Both the position numbers and the translations under genes were made by a program. A DNA stretch of 64,000 nucleotides, taken from assembly GCF_007744675.1 (NCBI RefSeq), contig NZ_CP036269.1:2707546-2771545 (forward strand), read 5' to 3'. The notes under the pieces are model-generated. The model made no database searches. It was not told the DNA's origin and worked only from the letters and a program-made list of their open reading frames with translations. The stretch comes from Gimesia alba (lineage in GTDB: Bacteria > Planctomycetota > Planctomycetia > Planctomycetales > Planctomycetaceae). Positions 44,875 to 54,657 of this stretch are shown piece by piece (the first letter of the stretch is position 1; each line of letters begins with the position of its first letter).

Positions 44875-46143
44875 TTATGTTTGATGCAGTCGGGCGAGCA
44901 GGGCGAGTGCTTCCTCGTGCGTATGGATTGATTCTTCCAACTGCGCGTCCTGAATCCGCGTCAGCAGTTCTTTAAACTCGGGCCCTGATTGAATGCCGTA
45001 GTCAATCAAATCATTACCCGTGATGAGTGGGGGAGGATTTAATACCTCGATGGGAGTATGATCCCGATACTGGCGACAAAATTCAAGGTCCTCCAAAGGT
45101 TGTTTTTGAGAAGTCAGGTCAGCGTGGACCAGTTCAAACAGGTAAGGGCAATTCTCATGAGCCAGCAATCGTTTGATTTTTGAAAGTTTAAAATCGCGGG
45201 CGCCTTGCAGACTCATTCGGTGTTCAATCAGCCACAGGGCCAGATGAAGGCCGTGGTTGGAGAAACGAAGTTGTTTGCAGATCTGGTGAGCTGCGTCGAG
45301 TTGATCTGCGGGAGTTGCTGCCGGCAAATCGAGCAATAACGCGGCGAAAGCGGTCTCAAAGTTGGCCGTAGTTAATAGCTCGAGTCGATCCAGGGTTCGG
45401 TTCCAGAGAGGCAGATGTTCCTCGATTTCCCACAATGGTGCGAGTTCGGGGATGATCGGTTTCATTAAGCCGGAGCTTTGTACGAGTTCAATTGCATCTC
45501 TCCGGTGAGGATGAATCAGCATTTTGCGTAATTCTTCGGCAATCCGTTCTGGGCTGACGACCGTGATTTCATTGGCCATGGTCTGAATGGCGTGGAATGT
45601 GGATTCAGCGAGGTGAAACCCGAGCGTGGCAGCAAAGCGGATGGCGCGAAGTAAGCGTAATTTGTCTTCCTGCATTCGTTCCAGGGGATTACCAATGGCG
45701 CGAATCAGATGCTGCTGGAGGTCCACTTTTCCTCCGACATAATCGTAGATCGATTCATTGATGGGGTCGTAGAACATGCCGTTGATCGTGAAATCGCGAC
45801 GTTGAGCGTCTTCTTCCGCCGTGGTGAATTTGACGTGTTCGGGGCGACGTCCATCAAGGTAGGGGCCCTCACTGCGAAACGTGGCGATTTCGACATCGCA
45901 GTCCGGCTGATGGCCTCGGACGATGATCACTCCAAAGCTGGCTCCAACCGCCAGAGTGCGGCGTTTACCAAACAGGTGACGCACCTCCTCGGGAAGAGCA
46001 TTGGTCGCTACGTCATAGTCTTTAGGCTCTTTTTCCAGTAGAAGATCCCGTACGCAGCCGCCAGCCCAGAGGGCTTGGAATCCCGCGTCTCGCAATTTGC
46101 GGACAATGTCTACGGCAGCGATGTAGGGTTCAGAATGTTTCAT
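44875..46143 (-). CDS. CCA tRNA nucleotidyltransferase / poly(A) polymerase family protein
   Basis: A 422-residue class II nucleotidyltransferase. LWAGGCVRDLLLEKEPKDYDVATNA carries the GG motif and the DxD metal-binding acids. RRDFTINGMFYDP and the DKLRLLRAIRFAATLGF motif follow, then the ERIAEELRKMLI neck-domain signature. It adds CCA ends to tRNA or poly(A) tails to RNA; the two activities cannot be told apart here. No HD phosphohydrolase domain is evident in the C-terminus. It is divergent from the small gene at 46409. Confidence 0.92.
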   Translation of the reverse strand: MKHSEPYIAAVDIVRKLRDAGFQALWAGGCVRDLLLEKEPKDYDVATNALPEEVRHLFGKRRTLAVGASFGVIIVRGHQPDCDVEIATFRSEGPYLDGRRPEHVKFTTAEEDAQRRDFTINGMFYDPINESIYDYVGGKVDLQQHLIRAIGNPLERMQEDKLRLLRAIRFAATLGFHLAESTFHAIQTMANEITVVSPERIAEELRKMLIHPHRRDAIELVQSSGLMKPIIPELAPLWEIEEHLPLWNRTLDRLELLTTANFETAFAALLLDLPAATPADQLDAAHQICKQLRFSNHGLHLALWLIEHRMSLQGARDFKLSKIKRLLAHENCPYLFELVHADLTSQKQPLEDLEFCRQYRDHTPIEVLNPPPLITGNDLIDYGIQSGPEFKELLTRIQDAQLEESIHTHEEALALLARLHQT

Positions 46144-46408
46144 TACAGATTGGGGAATTCAAAATAAAATTTAACGTGTGACGATGAGGTTATAATAATA
46201 GCAAGTTCCGATTACTTATCGACTTATGTTCGCTGTTTTTTGATCGTTTCAACGAAGATCTGTGGAGAAGCTCTTCGGGGGCCTGGTTTTCAAGGACAGG
46301 AAAAGCAGGGGCGAGGTTCATAAAACGGACTTCGCAAATAGAGGGTAATGCCGTATGATTTATTGTTCAAATGATTTCTTTTCCCTGGCATGACGGGTTC
46401 ATTGCTCA

Positions 46409-46813
46409 ATGGCACTCAGAAATTCCAGATACAAGACAGGATCAGACGTTTTGCGAGGAACACACGGTATACGTTTTGATGGGTCCCGTTTCTGGGTTCT
46501 CCATCGCAGAAGAGAGTTCGGCCCTTTCGATTACGAATGGAGTAAGGATTTCTCTGGCGTAGAATTTATGTACCGTGATCAGAAGTTTGGCGAATATTGT
46601 AGTGCCGAAGAAATCTTTGCTGATTTGAAGCAGTTTGCACTCCCGATGCGCGTGGTCGAGGTCGCCTGTCTGACCATCGGCATGGTCCTGTACGGCGTGC
46701 TGAATGGTCTTCCGGAAACGCTTTGGAAAGAACTCTTACGACAACGCCTGGACGAAAGTGGTTTTGAACGCTTCGATTTTGGGGATGAGGGGCCGGAACG
46801 GCTTACCGGTTAA
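46409..46813 (+). CDS. Conserved-type hypothetical protein
   Basis: A 134-residue protein without signal peptide. Its front half contains RFDGSRFWVLHRRREFGPFDYEWSKDFSGVEFMY, a compact aromatic-rich segment that looks like a small beta domain. The rear half has a hydrophobic helix (VVEVACLTIGMVLYGVLNGL, about 80-100) and a charged end. I do not recognise the family. No strong ribosome binding site is seen, so the start may differ. It lies alone upstream of the tetR regulatory region. Confidence 0.5.
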   Translation: MALRNSRYKTGSDVLRGTHGIRFDGSRFWVLHRRREFGPFDYEWSKDFSGVEFMYRDQKFGEYCSAEEIFADLKQFALPMRVVEVACLTIGMVLYGVLNGLPETLWKELLRQRLDESGFERFDFGDEGPERLTG

Positions 46814-46976
46814 ATCTGGCAAATTCGTTATAAACAGTTTATTTGTCACAAGATCGGTGTGCGAGAAGCGAACTCAGAGGGGAAGCACACACCAATTGAT
46901 ATGTCAAAGAGGTGCTTGTAAGTAGCTTGTATTAAATGGCTTACATGAATGGATCTTGGTTTGTCTTAAATTCTTA

Positions 46977-47016
46977 TTGATTTTAAACACGTGTTTAATA
47001 CAATTGTTTGAAACAA
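46977..47016 (+). promoter_or_regulatory. Promoter with nested palindromes upstream of the tetR-type gene
   Basis: TTGATT (46977-46982) and TACAAT (46999-47004) form a -35/-10 pair whose 16-base spacer is exactly the perfect palindrome TTAAACACGTGTTTAA (46983-46998). A second palindrome, TTGTTT-G-AAACAA (47004-47016), overlaps the expected start of transcription. A bound repressor would block RNA polymerase directly. The tetR start codon is 90 bases downstream, so autoregulation is likely. Confidence 0.6.
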
Positions 47017-47106
47017 CGTTTTGAAATCATCGTCCTCTTGGAGGTTTCGAGAGGCTTATTGTCAAGTTAGTACTCATGCGCTAGAAAGAGTGGGGACAAG
47101 TCTCAT

Positions 47107-47775
47107 ATGGCGTCTTGTAATGTCCGTGATCGATTACTGGAAGTGGCCGGGCCCGTTTTCTCAGAAAAGGGATTCGAGAAGACCACGGTCCGTGAAATCT
47201 GTCAGAAAGCGGACGTGAATCTCGCCAGTGTGAATTATTATTTTGGCGATAAGGAACAGCTTTATCTGGAGGTAGTCTGCCTGGCCAAGGAGATGGGGGT
47301 TTCGCGGGCTCCATTACCAGAATGGACTTCTGAGACCACTCCCGAACAAAAGCTGCGGGACTGGGTCTCTACATTGGTGAGACGGATGTTGGGAACGGGA
47401 GAGCTGTCCTGGAGCAATCATTTGATGATGCGTGAAGTGTTAAGGCCAACGAAAGCGTGTGAGCATCTCATTCAGGAGCTGTTTCGGCCGTTTGTGAATG
47501 TGGCGGACTCGATCTTGCAGGAGATACTGGGGGATGGCGTTCCAGAATATCGGCGGATGCAGTGTGTTTTCAGCATTGCCGCTCAATGTCAGTTCTATCG
47601 AGTTTCTGATGGCCTGGTGACTTTGATGTTAGGGCAAGAGGAAAAAGCGTCTCACTACAATTCAGAGCATTTGATGGAGCATATTCTGCAATTTTCGCTG
47701 GCGGCGGTTAAGAATCTGAAGCAGGAATTCACCGCATCAGAAGTGGAATCTTCTTCATCACTTCATGGAATCTGA
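47107..47775 (+). CDS. TetR-family regulator with CerR-type C-terminal domain
   Basis: A 222-residue repressor. The N-terminal helix-turn-helix (residues 5-50) has FSEKGFEKTTVREICQKADVNLASVNYYFGDKEQLY. The C-terminal ligand domain, with LREVLRPTKACEHLIQELFRPF-type content, resembles the CerR/CecR (DUF1956) group that controls efflux genes. The RND adaptor and permease genes follow on the same strand after a 206-bp gap. It therefore probably represses them and itself through the palindromes at 46983-47016. The inducer is unknown. Confidence 0.88.
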   Translation: MASCNVRDRLLEVAGPVFSEKGFEKTTVREICQKADVNLASVNYYFGDKEQLYLEVVCLAKEMGVSRAPLPEWTSETTPEQKLRDWVSTLVRRMLGTGELSWSNHLMMREVLRPTKACEHLIQELFRPFVNVADSILQEILGDGVPEYRRMQCVFSIAAQCQFYRVSDGLVTLMLGQEEKASHYNSEHLMEHILQFSLAAVKNLKQEFTASEVESSSSLHGI

Positions 47776-47981
47776 ACCTCCAGAGTTAAGAATAGGTGTA
47801 TTGATTTTATGTAACGTTTTCCTAATTGAAAGAATTTAGTCAGAACGAATAAAAAGGCTTTCCTGCGGGAGAGTGCTTTCGCTACTGTTTGAACAATCCA
47901 TTTCATTTTGATTTTCACAAATTGGCTTTTCGCGTCCGTGGTCAATTCTTGTTGTGAAGCATTTCGCGATAGAAAATACTC

Positions 47982-49430
47982 ATGTCAGATTTGAAAACTC
48001 AAAAATCGAGCAGTTTTTCTAAGAAACTCAAGCATTTTTTGCTTCCGATTTTTATCATCGCGATCGGCTTTGGCAGCTTGGTCGTCCTGATGGCGATGAA
48101 GCAGGAACCGGAGAAGAGCGAAAAACAGCTGGCAGATTTAGCACCACTGGTCTCGACCGAAAAAATTGATCTTTCTGATTCCGGGGTCACGATTACCGTC
48201 GACGGGATTGTTGTTCCGTCGAGGGAAGTGAAACTGGCTGCTGAAGTTTCAGGAAAAGTCATTTTTACTCGGAACGGATGTAAGGTGGGGAATCTGGTCC
48301 GCAAAGCTACTCTTCAGGAACTGAAATCTGAGGGAACTGAGAATCTCCTGATTCAGATTGATCCAGAGAATTACCAGCTGGAAGTCAAGCGGTTGACTCA
48401 GGAACATGCCCAGGCACAGGACGTGATTGACGAGTTAGAAGTCGAGATCGACAACGCCAAAGCGATGATTGATTTAGCACACGAAGAAGTGCGACTGCAG
48501 AAAACTCATTTGAATCGAATCGAGAAATTACGGGCAAGAAATGTCGTATCCGATACGGATTACGAAGAAGCAAAACGGAGTGAACTTGCTGCACGCAACG
48601 CTTTGCAAAAGTTGACGAACGAGGCCGATTTGCTCAAATCGCGTCGGCAGCGAATGATGCATGCCCGTGATCTGGTGGGAGTCCAGCTTTCGAGAGCCAA
48701 ACTCGATTTGAGCCGCACTCGGATTTACTCTCCCATAGATGGAGTTATTGTCGAGGACTCGGTGGAAAAAGATGGTTATGTCAAAGTGGGGGATCCACTG
48801 GTGACCATCGAAGATACTTCCTCTGTCGAAGTCCGTTCGAATTTGCGAATGGAAGAGTTGTACCAACTGTGGCAGCACGCCGCACAGACAGCGAAAAAAG
48901 GACAAGCGTTGGTCAAGGTGGACCAGACAAATCGACATGATCTGGGATATCAGCTCCCGCAGCTTCCCGTCAAAGTGTCCTATGAGTTGGGGGGCAGAAA
49001 ATATATCTGGAATGGAAAACTTTCCCGCTATGATGGGATTGGTCTGGACGAGAAAACGAGAACGGTTCCCTGCCGGATTGTGGTTCCCGACCCCCGACCT
49101 GCAGAGATCTTAGTGAATGGGAAGCCAACCGATCAGGTTGTGGGCGCGCCCCCTTTGACGCGTGGAATGTATGTTTCAATCGAAATTCCACTCACAGGAA
49201 ACGTTTCCTTACTGACGATTCCCGAAACGGCGATTCGCCCCGGAAATCTGGTCTGGGTCGTGCGAGAAGGCACGTTGCATTCCGAGAAGATTCGTGTCGT
49301 CGACACGAGCGACGACATACTGTTGGTTGAACTGGGAGCTTCCGGGCTGAAGCCAGGCGATCATGTTGTGACTTCTCCATTGAGCACTGCCAATGATGGC
49401 ATGCTCGTCCGTGAAGGAGGGGCAAAATGA
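47982..49430 (+). CDS. RND efflux periplasmic adaptor (HlyD-type)
   Basis: A 482-residue membrane fusion protein. One anchor helix (about 16-37) is followed by a first lipoyl half with VPSREVKLAAEVSGKVI and a coiled-coil hairpin (about 125-230). The second lipoyl half with RIYSPIDGVIVEDSVEKDGYVKVGDPLV and beta-barrel domains come next. It would link the permease encoded next to an outer-membrane channel not found here. Its stop overlaps the permease start (ATGA), showing tight translational coupling. It is not closely similar to the adaptor at 19.2 kb. Confidence 0.92.
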   Translation: MSDLKTQKSSSFSKKLKHFLLPIFIIAIGFGSLVVLMAMKQEPEKSEKQLADLAPLVSTEKIDLSDSGVTITVDGIVVPSREVKLAAEVSGKVIFTRNGCKVGNLVRKATLQELKSEGTENLLIQIDPENYQLEVKRLTQEHAQAQDVIDELEVEIDNAKAMIDLAHEEVRLQKTHLNRIEKLRARNVVSDTDYEEAKRSELAARNALQKLTNEADLLKSRRQRMMHARDLVGVQLSRAKLDLSRTRIYSPIDGVIVEDSVEKDGYVKVGDPLVTIEDTSSVEVRSNLRMEELYQLWQHAAQTAKKGQALVKVDQTNRHDLGYQLPQLPVKVSYELGGRKYIWNGKLSRYDGIGLDEKTRTVPCRIVVPDPRPAEILVNGKPTDQVVGAPPLTRGMYVSIEIPLTGNVSLLTIPETAIRPGNLVWVVREGTLHSEKIRVVDTSDDILLVELGASGLKPGDHVVTSPLSTANDGMLVREGGAK

Positions 49431-52400
49431 GGTCGGTCATCAAATGGGCGATCAGTAATTCGCCCGCGATGAACACATTGATGGTTACCGTTTTGGGCGT
49501 CGGACTGGTTTCGCTAATGCTCATGCGGCGGGAAGTGTTCCCGGAATTTGAGCTGGAAATCATTCTGGTCTCGGTTCCTTATCCCGGTGCCAGTCCGGAT
49601 GAAGTCGAAGAAGGTATCTGCCAGAAGATGGAAGAAGCCGTCCGTTCGATTGACGGAATAAAAAAAATGACCTCGATTGCCAATGAAGGCTCGGGGTCAT
49701 TGGTATTGGAACTCAGGGCTGACGTGCCTGATGTGCAGAAAATTCTGAATGAGGTCCGCTCCGAAATCGACCGTATTCCCAGTTTTCCGGAGCTGGCAGA
49801 AGATCCGGAAGTCCAGCAGATTACGTTCAGGCAGGTGGCGATCGAAGTTGCTGTGATTGGTCCTGATGAGGAAGGTGCCAACAGTGAGTGGGAGTTGCGG
49901 TCGGTCTCCGAGCGAATTCGAGATGAATTATTGCAGCTTAAGTCGGTTTCGCAGGCGAATATCGCGGGGGCCCGTGATTACCAGATTGATATTGAAATCC
50001 CGGAAGCGACGCTTCGTAAATATGGTCTGACATTACAGGACGTGGCGCGAACGGTTCGCCGGGAAAACCTGGAGTTGCCAGGGGGGAAGCTGATTACCGA
50101 TTCGCAGGTCTTACTGCTGCGAGGTAAGAATAAACATTTGATTGGCAGTGAGATCGAGAAGATTCCCCTGGTGACTGAGCCGGGGGGAGTGGTACTTACC
50201 GTCGGCGATATCGGGCGGGTGCAGGATGATTTTTCTGATACGACGATGATCAGTGAAATTGACGGAAAGCCGGCTCTGTCAATTGCCGTCGAACGAACCG
50301 CACAGGAAGACCTGCTGGCGATTGTGGAGCAGGTTCGCGAGTATGTGAAAACCGCCAACCTGCCGCCAGGCTATTCGTTGAAGTTGTGGAAAGATCAGTC
50401 GATCGATGTCCGCGATCGAATGAGTCTGCTCAGCCGAAACGGGTTGCAGGGTTTGATTCTTGTTTTTATCACGCTGACGATTTTTCTGGAATTTCGGCTG
50501 GCGTTCTGGGTTGCTTTGGGGATTCCGATTTCGATGTTTGGTGCGTGTATTGTGCTGTACTATACCGGCCAGACATTAAATATGCTTTCGATGTTCGCGT
50601 TTTTGATGGCGCTCGGGATTGTCGTTGATGACGCGATTGTGGTGGGTGAGAACATCTATGAGCATCGGCAGATGGGAAAGTCATTTCTTGTCGCCGCCAT
50701 TGATGGTGCGACGGAAGTATTGCCTTCTGTTTGTGCTTCCGTGACCACCACCGTTATCGCATTTATGCCGTTGTTGTTTGTTTCAGGCATTATGGGGAAA
50801 TTCATCGCTGTGATGCCGATCGCCGTGATCGCGATGTTAGTGATTTCCCTGTTGGAAAGTACGTTTATTCTTCCCTGTCATCTGGCACATGGAAAACAAA
50901 CTTCTGTAAAGGGAGCGGATCAGGATCCATCAGAGGGTTTTGTCGGGCGAAAATTGAATAAATTTATCGAACGAATCTATCTGCCTGTTTTGAAAGCGGC
51001 GTTGAACTATCCGAGCTCTGCACTCGCGGTGGCAGGCGCACTCATGTTGTTGTCGGCAGGATTGATTCTGGGCGGATTCGCGCCGTTCAATATCTTTCCG
51101 AAGACCGATTATCGAATGATTGAAGCCACGGTCGAATTTCCCGATGGAACGCCACAATCGATTACCGGTGAGGCGACTCGGAAAATTCAAGAGGTGTTTG
51201 AAGAGCTGGATCAGGACTATCAGAAGGAACATGGCAACTCTCTGGTTAAGCTGGTTCGCAGGAATGTCGGCTTTGGTACGCGTGATGAGTCGGGGGGAGG
51301 GCTTGGCGGCTCAGTCGAAGGGAGTCATGTCGGCAAAGTCAGTGTGGAGATCGTCGAAGCAGAAGAGCGGACGCTGGGCAGTGAAGAAATTCTTGATCTC
51401 TGGCGAGAGCGAGTCGGTGAGGTGCCTGGCGTCGATCGACTGACTTTTAATTCCCCCTCAATGGGGCCTGGTGGCAAGCCGATTGAATTTAAACTGCTGG
51501 CGGATGCGAAACACCTGAATGAGTTGGAAGCGGCGGTGGAAGCATGTAAACAGGAACTGGCCACCTATCCGGGAGTGAAAGATATTAATGATGACTCCAG
51601 TCCCGGTAAGTGGGAGTTCCAGATCAAGATCAAAGACAAAGCCCGTGCGATGGGTGTGCCTTTAGCAGATGTTGCAGAGACGGTCCGTGCGACGTATTAC
51701 GGAGAAGAAGTCATGCGGCTTCAGCGCGGGAGGCATGAAGTCAAATTGATGGTTCGTTATCCGGAAGAAGAACGTCGTTCTCTGATGGGCTTTGATGATA
51801 TCCGGATTCGAACAGGAGATGGCTCTGAGCGACCGATTACCGAACTGGCTGAAATTGATGTGAAACGCGGATATTCCGAAATCAACCGGATTGATCAACA
51901 GCGGTCGATCACCGTGTCTTCCGATCTGAATGAGAAAGAAGGCAACGCACGGGAGATTGTTCAATCGCTGAAAAAACCAGGCGGTTTTATGGATCAGTTA
52001 TTGGCTAAATATCCTGATGTGCGAGTCCGTTGGGAAGGGCAGCAGGAGCAGACGGACGAGTCAGTGAATAGTTTGATTGTCGGACTACTGATCGCGATGG
52101 CATCGATGTTTGCCTTACTGACGGTGGAGTTTCGATCTTATGTCCAACCTTTGATTATTTTAGGCATCATTCCTTTTGGGATTATTGGAGCCGTGTTTGG
52201 CCATGCGATTTTGGGAATGGAGTTAACACTGTTTTCCTTATTCGGTTTGGTCGCTTTAACAGGTGTCGTGGTCAATGATTCGATTGTATTAATCGATTTT
52301 ATCAATCATCGTATCGCTGATGGTCTGCCTTTAAAAGCGGCGCTGCTGGATGCGGGACAGCGACGTTTTCGGCCTGTATTGCTGACTTCGATGACAACGA

Positions 52401-52663
52401 TCGTCGGATTAGCGCCAATTTTGAAAGAGACTTCGTTTCAGGCCCAGATTATTATCCCGATGGCTGCCAGTTTGATTTTCGGTCTGATGCTGGCCACGGT
52501 TCTGGTTCTGTTTCTCATTCCTACGTATTATTACCTGTATGCACGGGCCATGGGGGCCAAGCCAGATGAACCCTGGGTCCGTAATTTGGATGGTAAGGAA
52601 GAGGGACAAGGCTATAATATTGATGAGGGGCAACTCTCAGGTGTTACGCCCATGCAGACTTAA
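49427..52663 (+). CDS. RND-family efflux permease
   Basis: A 1078-residue inner-membrane proton antiporter. The first helix (residues 12-32) is followed by the PYPGASPDEVEEGICQKMEEAVRSIDGIKKM signature of the RND porter domain. The helix block near 335-500 contains FLMALGIVVDDAIVVGENIYEH with the proton-relay Asp pair. The second half repeats the design (VALTGVVVNDSIVLIDFINH). A Gly/Ser-rich segment near 620 marks the second loop. Together with the adaptor it forms a pump probably controlled by the TetR-type protein. Substrate unknown. Confidence 0.93.
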   Translation: MRSVIKWAISNSPAMNTLMVTVLGVGLVSLMLMRREVFPEFELEIILVSVPYPGASPDEVEEGICQKMEEAVRSIDGIKKMTSIANEGSGSLVLELRADVPDVQKILNEVRSEIDRIPSFPELAEDPEVQQITFRQVAIEVAVIGPDEEGANSEWELRSVSERIRDELLQLKSVSQANIAGARDYQIDIEIPEATLRKYGLTLQDVARTVRRENLELPGGKLITDSQVLLLRGKNKHLIGSEIEKIPLVTEPGGVVLTVGDIGRVQDDFSDTTMISEIDGKPALSIAVERTAQEDLLAIVEQVREYVKTANLPPGYSLKLWKDQSIDVRDRMSLLSRNGLQGLILVFITLTIFLEFRLAFWVALGIPISMFGACIVLYYTGQTLNMLSMFAFLMALGIVVDDAIVVGENIYEHRQMGKSFLVAAIDGATEVLPSVCASVTTTVIAFMPLLFVSGIMGKFIAVMPIAVIAMLVISLLESTFILPCHLAHGKQTSVKGADQDPSEGFVGRKLNKFIERIYLPVLKAALNYPSSALAVAGALMLLSAGLILGGFAPFNIFPKTDYRMIEATVEFPDGTPQSITGEATRKIQEVFEELDQDYQKEHGNSLVKLVRRNVGFGTRDESGGGLGGSVEGSHVGKVSVEIVEAEERTLGSEEILDLWRERVGEVPGVDRLTFNSPSMGPGGKPIEFKLLADAKHLNELEAAVEACKQELATYPGVKDINDDSSPGKWEFQIKIKDKARAMGVPLADVAETVRATYYGEEVMRLQRGRHEVKLMVRYPEEERRSLMGFDDIRIRTGDGSERPITELAEIDVKRGYSEINRIDQQRSITVSSDLNEKEGNAREIVQSLKKPGGFMDQLLAKYPDVRVRWEGQQEQTDESVNSLIVGLLIAMASMFALLTVEFRSYVQPLIILGIIPFGIIGAVFGHAILGMELTLFSLFGLVALTGVVVNDSIVLIDFINHRIADGLPLKAALLDAGQRRFRPVLLTSMTTIVGLAPILKETSFQAQIIIPMAASLIFGLMLATVLVLFLIPTYYYLYARAMGAKPDEPWVRNLDGKEEGQGYNIDEGQLSGVTPMQT

Positions 52664-52793
52664 AATAGAGCAAATGTGATCGTTTGGATATGTTCTTGCT
52701 TGTCGATGTGGCCTCTGGTTAGTATACGCCGACAGTTTTGGTCTGAAAGTCTGGTTTACAGTCGGAAGAAGTCGATCTTCTTTTAGGTTTAGA

Positions 52794-53183
52794 ATGATGA
52801 AACGTGTTTTGCTCAAATCAAAAATTCACCGCGCTACCGTGACGGAAGCGAATCTGGAGTACAATGGCAGTGTGACCATTGATCAGGAGTTGATGGAAGC
52901 TGCTGATATTGTTGAGTACGAGCAAGTACAGATTTACAACATCACCTCTGGTACCCGACTGACGACTTATGCCATTTTAGGCGAGCCAGGCTCGGGTGTG
53001 ATCTGTATTAATGGGGCTGCCGCTCATCTGGTCAAACCGAATGACCTGGTGATCATTGCCAGCTATGCAGAGTATAAAGAAAAGGAATCACGCTGCCATC
53101 AGCCTAAGGTGGTTTTGGTTGATGGGCAAAATAGCCCCGTTCCTGCTACAGCGGAAATGCCTGTGGTCTCTGGATCTGAGTAA
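52794..53183 (+). CDS. panD: Aspartate 1-decarboxylase
   Basis: A 129-residue pyruvoyl enzyme that makes beta-alanine for pantothenate and CoA. The self-cleavage site is the Gly-Ser bond in EYNGSVTID. Counting from the second ATG (52797) puts it at Gly24-Ser25, the canonical numbering, so 52797 may be the true start. [21 protein letters not shown] is the family C-terminal signature. No separate PanZ/PanM maturation factor is visible. A terminator follows 15 bases after the stop. The short hairpin AAGAAG/CTTCTT (52766-52782) lies just upstream. Confidence 0.97.
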   Translation: MMKRVLLKSKIHRATVTEANLEYNGSVTIDQELMEAADIVEYEQVQIYNITSGTRLTTYAILGEPGSGVICINGAAAHLVKPNDLVIIASYAEYKEKESRCHQPKVVLVDGQNSPVPATAEMPVVSGSE

Positions 53184-53197
53184 AGGAGCATTGGATG

Positions 53198-53220
53198 CAG
53201 GCATACGGTGCCTGTTTTTT
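53198..53220 (+). terminator. Intrinsic terminator after panD
   Basis: CAGGCA (53198-53203) and TGCCTG (53209-53214) form a stem around TACGG, followed by six T (53215-53220). Confidence 0.85.
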
Positions 53221-53505
53221 GTGCACTTTGCGACGCTTGTAACGAATGAATGAAGTAAACGTCATTGTTTCTCAAAAAAATTCACTCTGCCTCTTCCGTG
53301 TTCCCACAAGAAAGCATATTATAGCAGTGCGTTCGCCATCTTTTTGTGCATGCAGGTGCAATTATTTCATGCTGAATTAGCAGGGACTTCATGATCTTTC
53401 GAAAAATTTTCGTATTTGAAAGATTTTATGACTCAGTGACACACTTCCAAAGTGTTTTCTGTGATTGGCTTCCCTGTGAAGGAATAGGATTTTCCCAGAG
53501 TTAGA
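53221..53505. other. Regulatory gap before the sigma-54 activator gene
   Basis: ATCTTTC (53394-53400) and GAAAGAT (53418-53424) are inverted arms enclosing the palindrome GAAAAATTTTC (53401-53411). This sits about 85 bases before the start codon and may be an operator. No gene, T-tract or sigma-54 site is seen. Confidence 0.35.
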
Positions 53506-54546
53506 ATGGAAGACGATCGCCCAATTTTAGAAGACATGGTCGGTTACAGTGCGGCCATGCGAAATATCTATCGCCTGACTCGTCGCGCTGCCAGTACATC
53601 ATCAACGGTGTTGCTGACTGGCGAAACAGGTACCGGTAAGGAATTGATTGCGCGAGGCATCCATGAATTGAGCCCCCGCGCCACCGGTCCCTTCATCCGC
53701 GTGAACTGTGGCGCGCTCAGTGAAAGCCTGCTGGAGAGTGAACTATTTGGGCATATTAAAGGTGCCTTTACCAGTGCCGTCGAAAATCGAACGGGGCGCT
53801 TTGAAGCCGCCCATGGCGGGACCATCTTTCTGGATGAAATTAACTCGGTCAGTTTTACACTGCAGGTCAAGCTATTACGCGTATTGCAGGAGCATGAGTT
53901 CGAGCGCGTGGGAGATACGCGTTCGATTCAAGTCGACTGTCGGATCGTTGCGGCGACGAACCGCAATTTACTGGATGAAATTGAAGCAGGCCGCTTTCGT
54001 GAAGACCTATATTATCGTTTGAATGTGATTCCCATCGATCTGCCCCCGTTGCGTGAGCGTGCTGAAGATATTCCGGATTTAATCCACTTCTTTGCCAAGC
54101 AATTTTCGGCAGAAGAACAGATTCCGTTGCCTCATTTTTCAGACGAAGTCTTATCAACGTTCAAGAATTATGCCTGGCCCGGGAATGTGCGGGAACTGCA
54201 GAATTACGTTGAGCGGCTGATTGTGCTGTCGGGAGAAGACGGTCCTTCTCTGGATTTGTTGCCAGGACACGTGACAGGTAAATCCGTTCCCCGATCGCTG
54301 CCTTCCAAGGAGCAGGATCCAGAGTTGCTCTGTCGGGAACTGGTGGCGATGGAATTACAGCGTGTCGGAGAAGACTCAACCAATGTGCACACGCAAATTG
54401 TGTCGCAAGTGGAGAAAGAACTGATTTTACAGGTTTTAAGGTCTTGTCAGGGGGTCCAGACCAAGACCGCCACGCGCCTGGGGATCAATCGGAATACGCT
54501 ACATAAAAAAATATCAGAGTACGAATTAGAATCTGAAGCAAGATGA
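53506..54546 (+). CDS. Sigma-54-interacting AAA+ activator with GAFTSA loop
   Basis: A 346-residue enhancer-binding protein without an N-terminal sensor domain, like PspF. Walker A GETGTGKE begins at residue 39 and Walker B TIFLDE is at 106-111. The L1 loop that touches sigma-54 reads GAFTSA at 86-91 instead of GAFTGA. LRERAEDIPDLIHFF and YAWPGNVRELQNYVERL are typical. A Fis-type helix-turn-helix (about 318-342) ends the protein. It should open sigma-54 promoters, perhaps including those of dnaK and secA here, though nothing proves this. The changed loop may alter or reduce sigma-54 coupling. Confidence 0.9.
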   Translation: MEDDRPILEDMVGYSAAMRNIYRLTRRAASTSSTVLLTGETGTGKELIARGIHELSPRATGPFIRVNCGALSESLLESELFGHIKGAFTSAVENRTGRFEAAHGGTIFLDEINSVSFTLQVKLLRVLQEHEFERVGDTRSIQVDCRIVAATNRNLLDEIEAGRFREDLYYRLNVIPIDLPPLRERAEDIPDLIHFFAKQFSAEEQIPLPHFSDEVLSTFKNYAWPGNVRELQNYVERLIVLSGEDGPSLDLLPGHVTGKSVPRSLPSKEQDPELLCRELVAMELQRVGEDSTNVHTQIVSQVEKELILQVLRSCQGVQTKTATRLGINRNTLHKKISEYELESEAR

Positions 54547-54657
54547 CTTGCCCTTAACCTGCTGTACGGCCCTATAATAGTGAGTCGTTCTGATTCCCGT
54601 CAGTCACGTAGAGAGCCCTCCACATTTGTTCCTCTCTTCTGAAACAAAGTAACCAGC

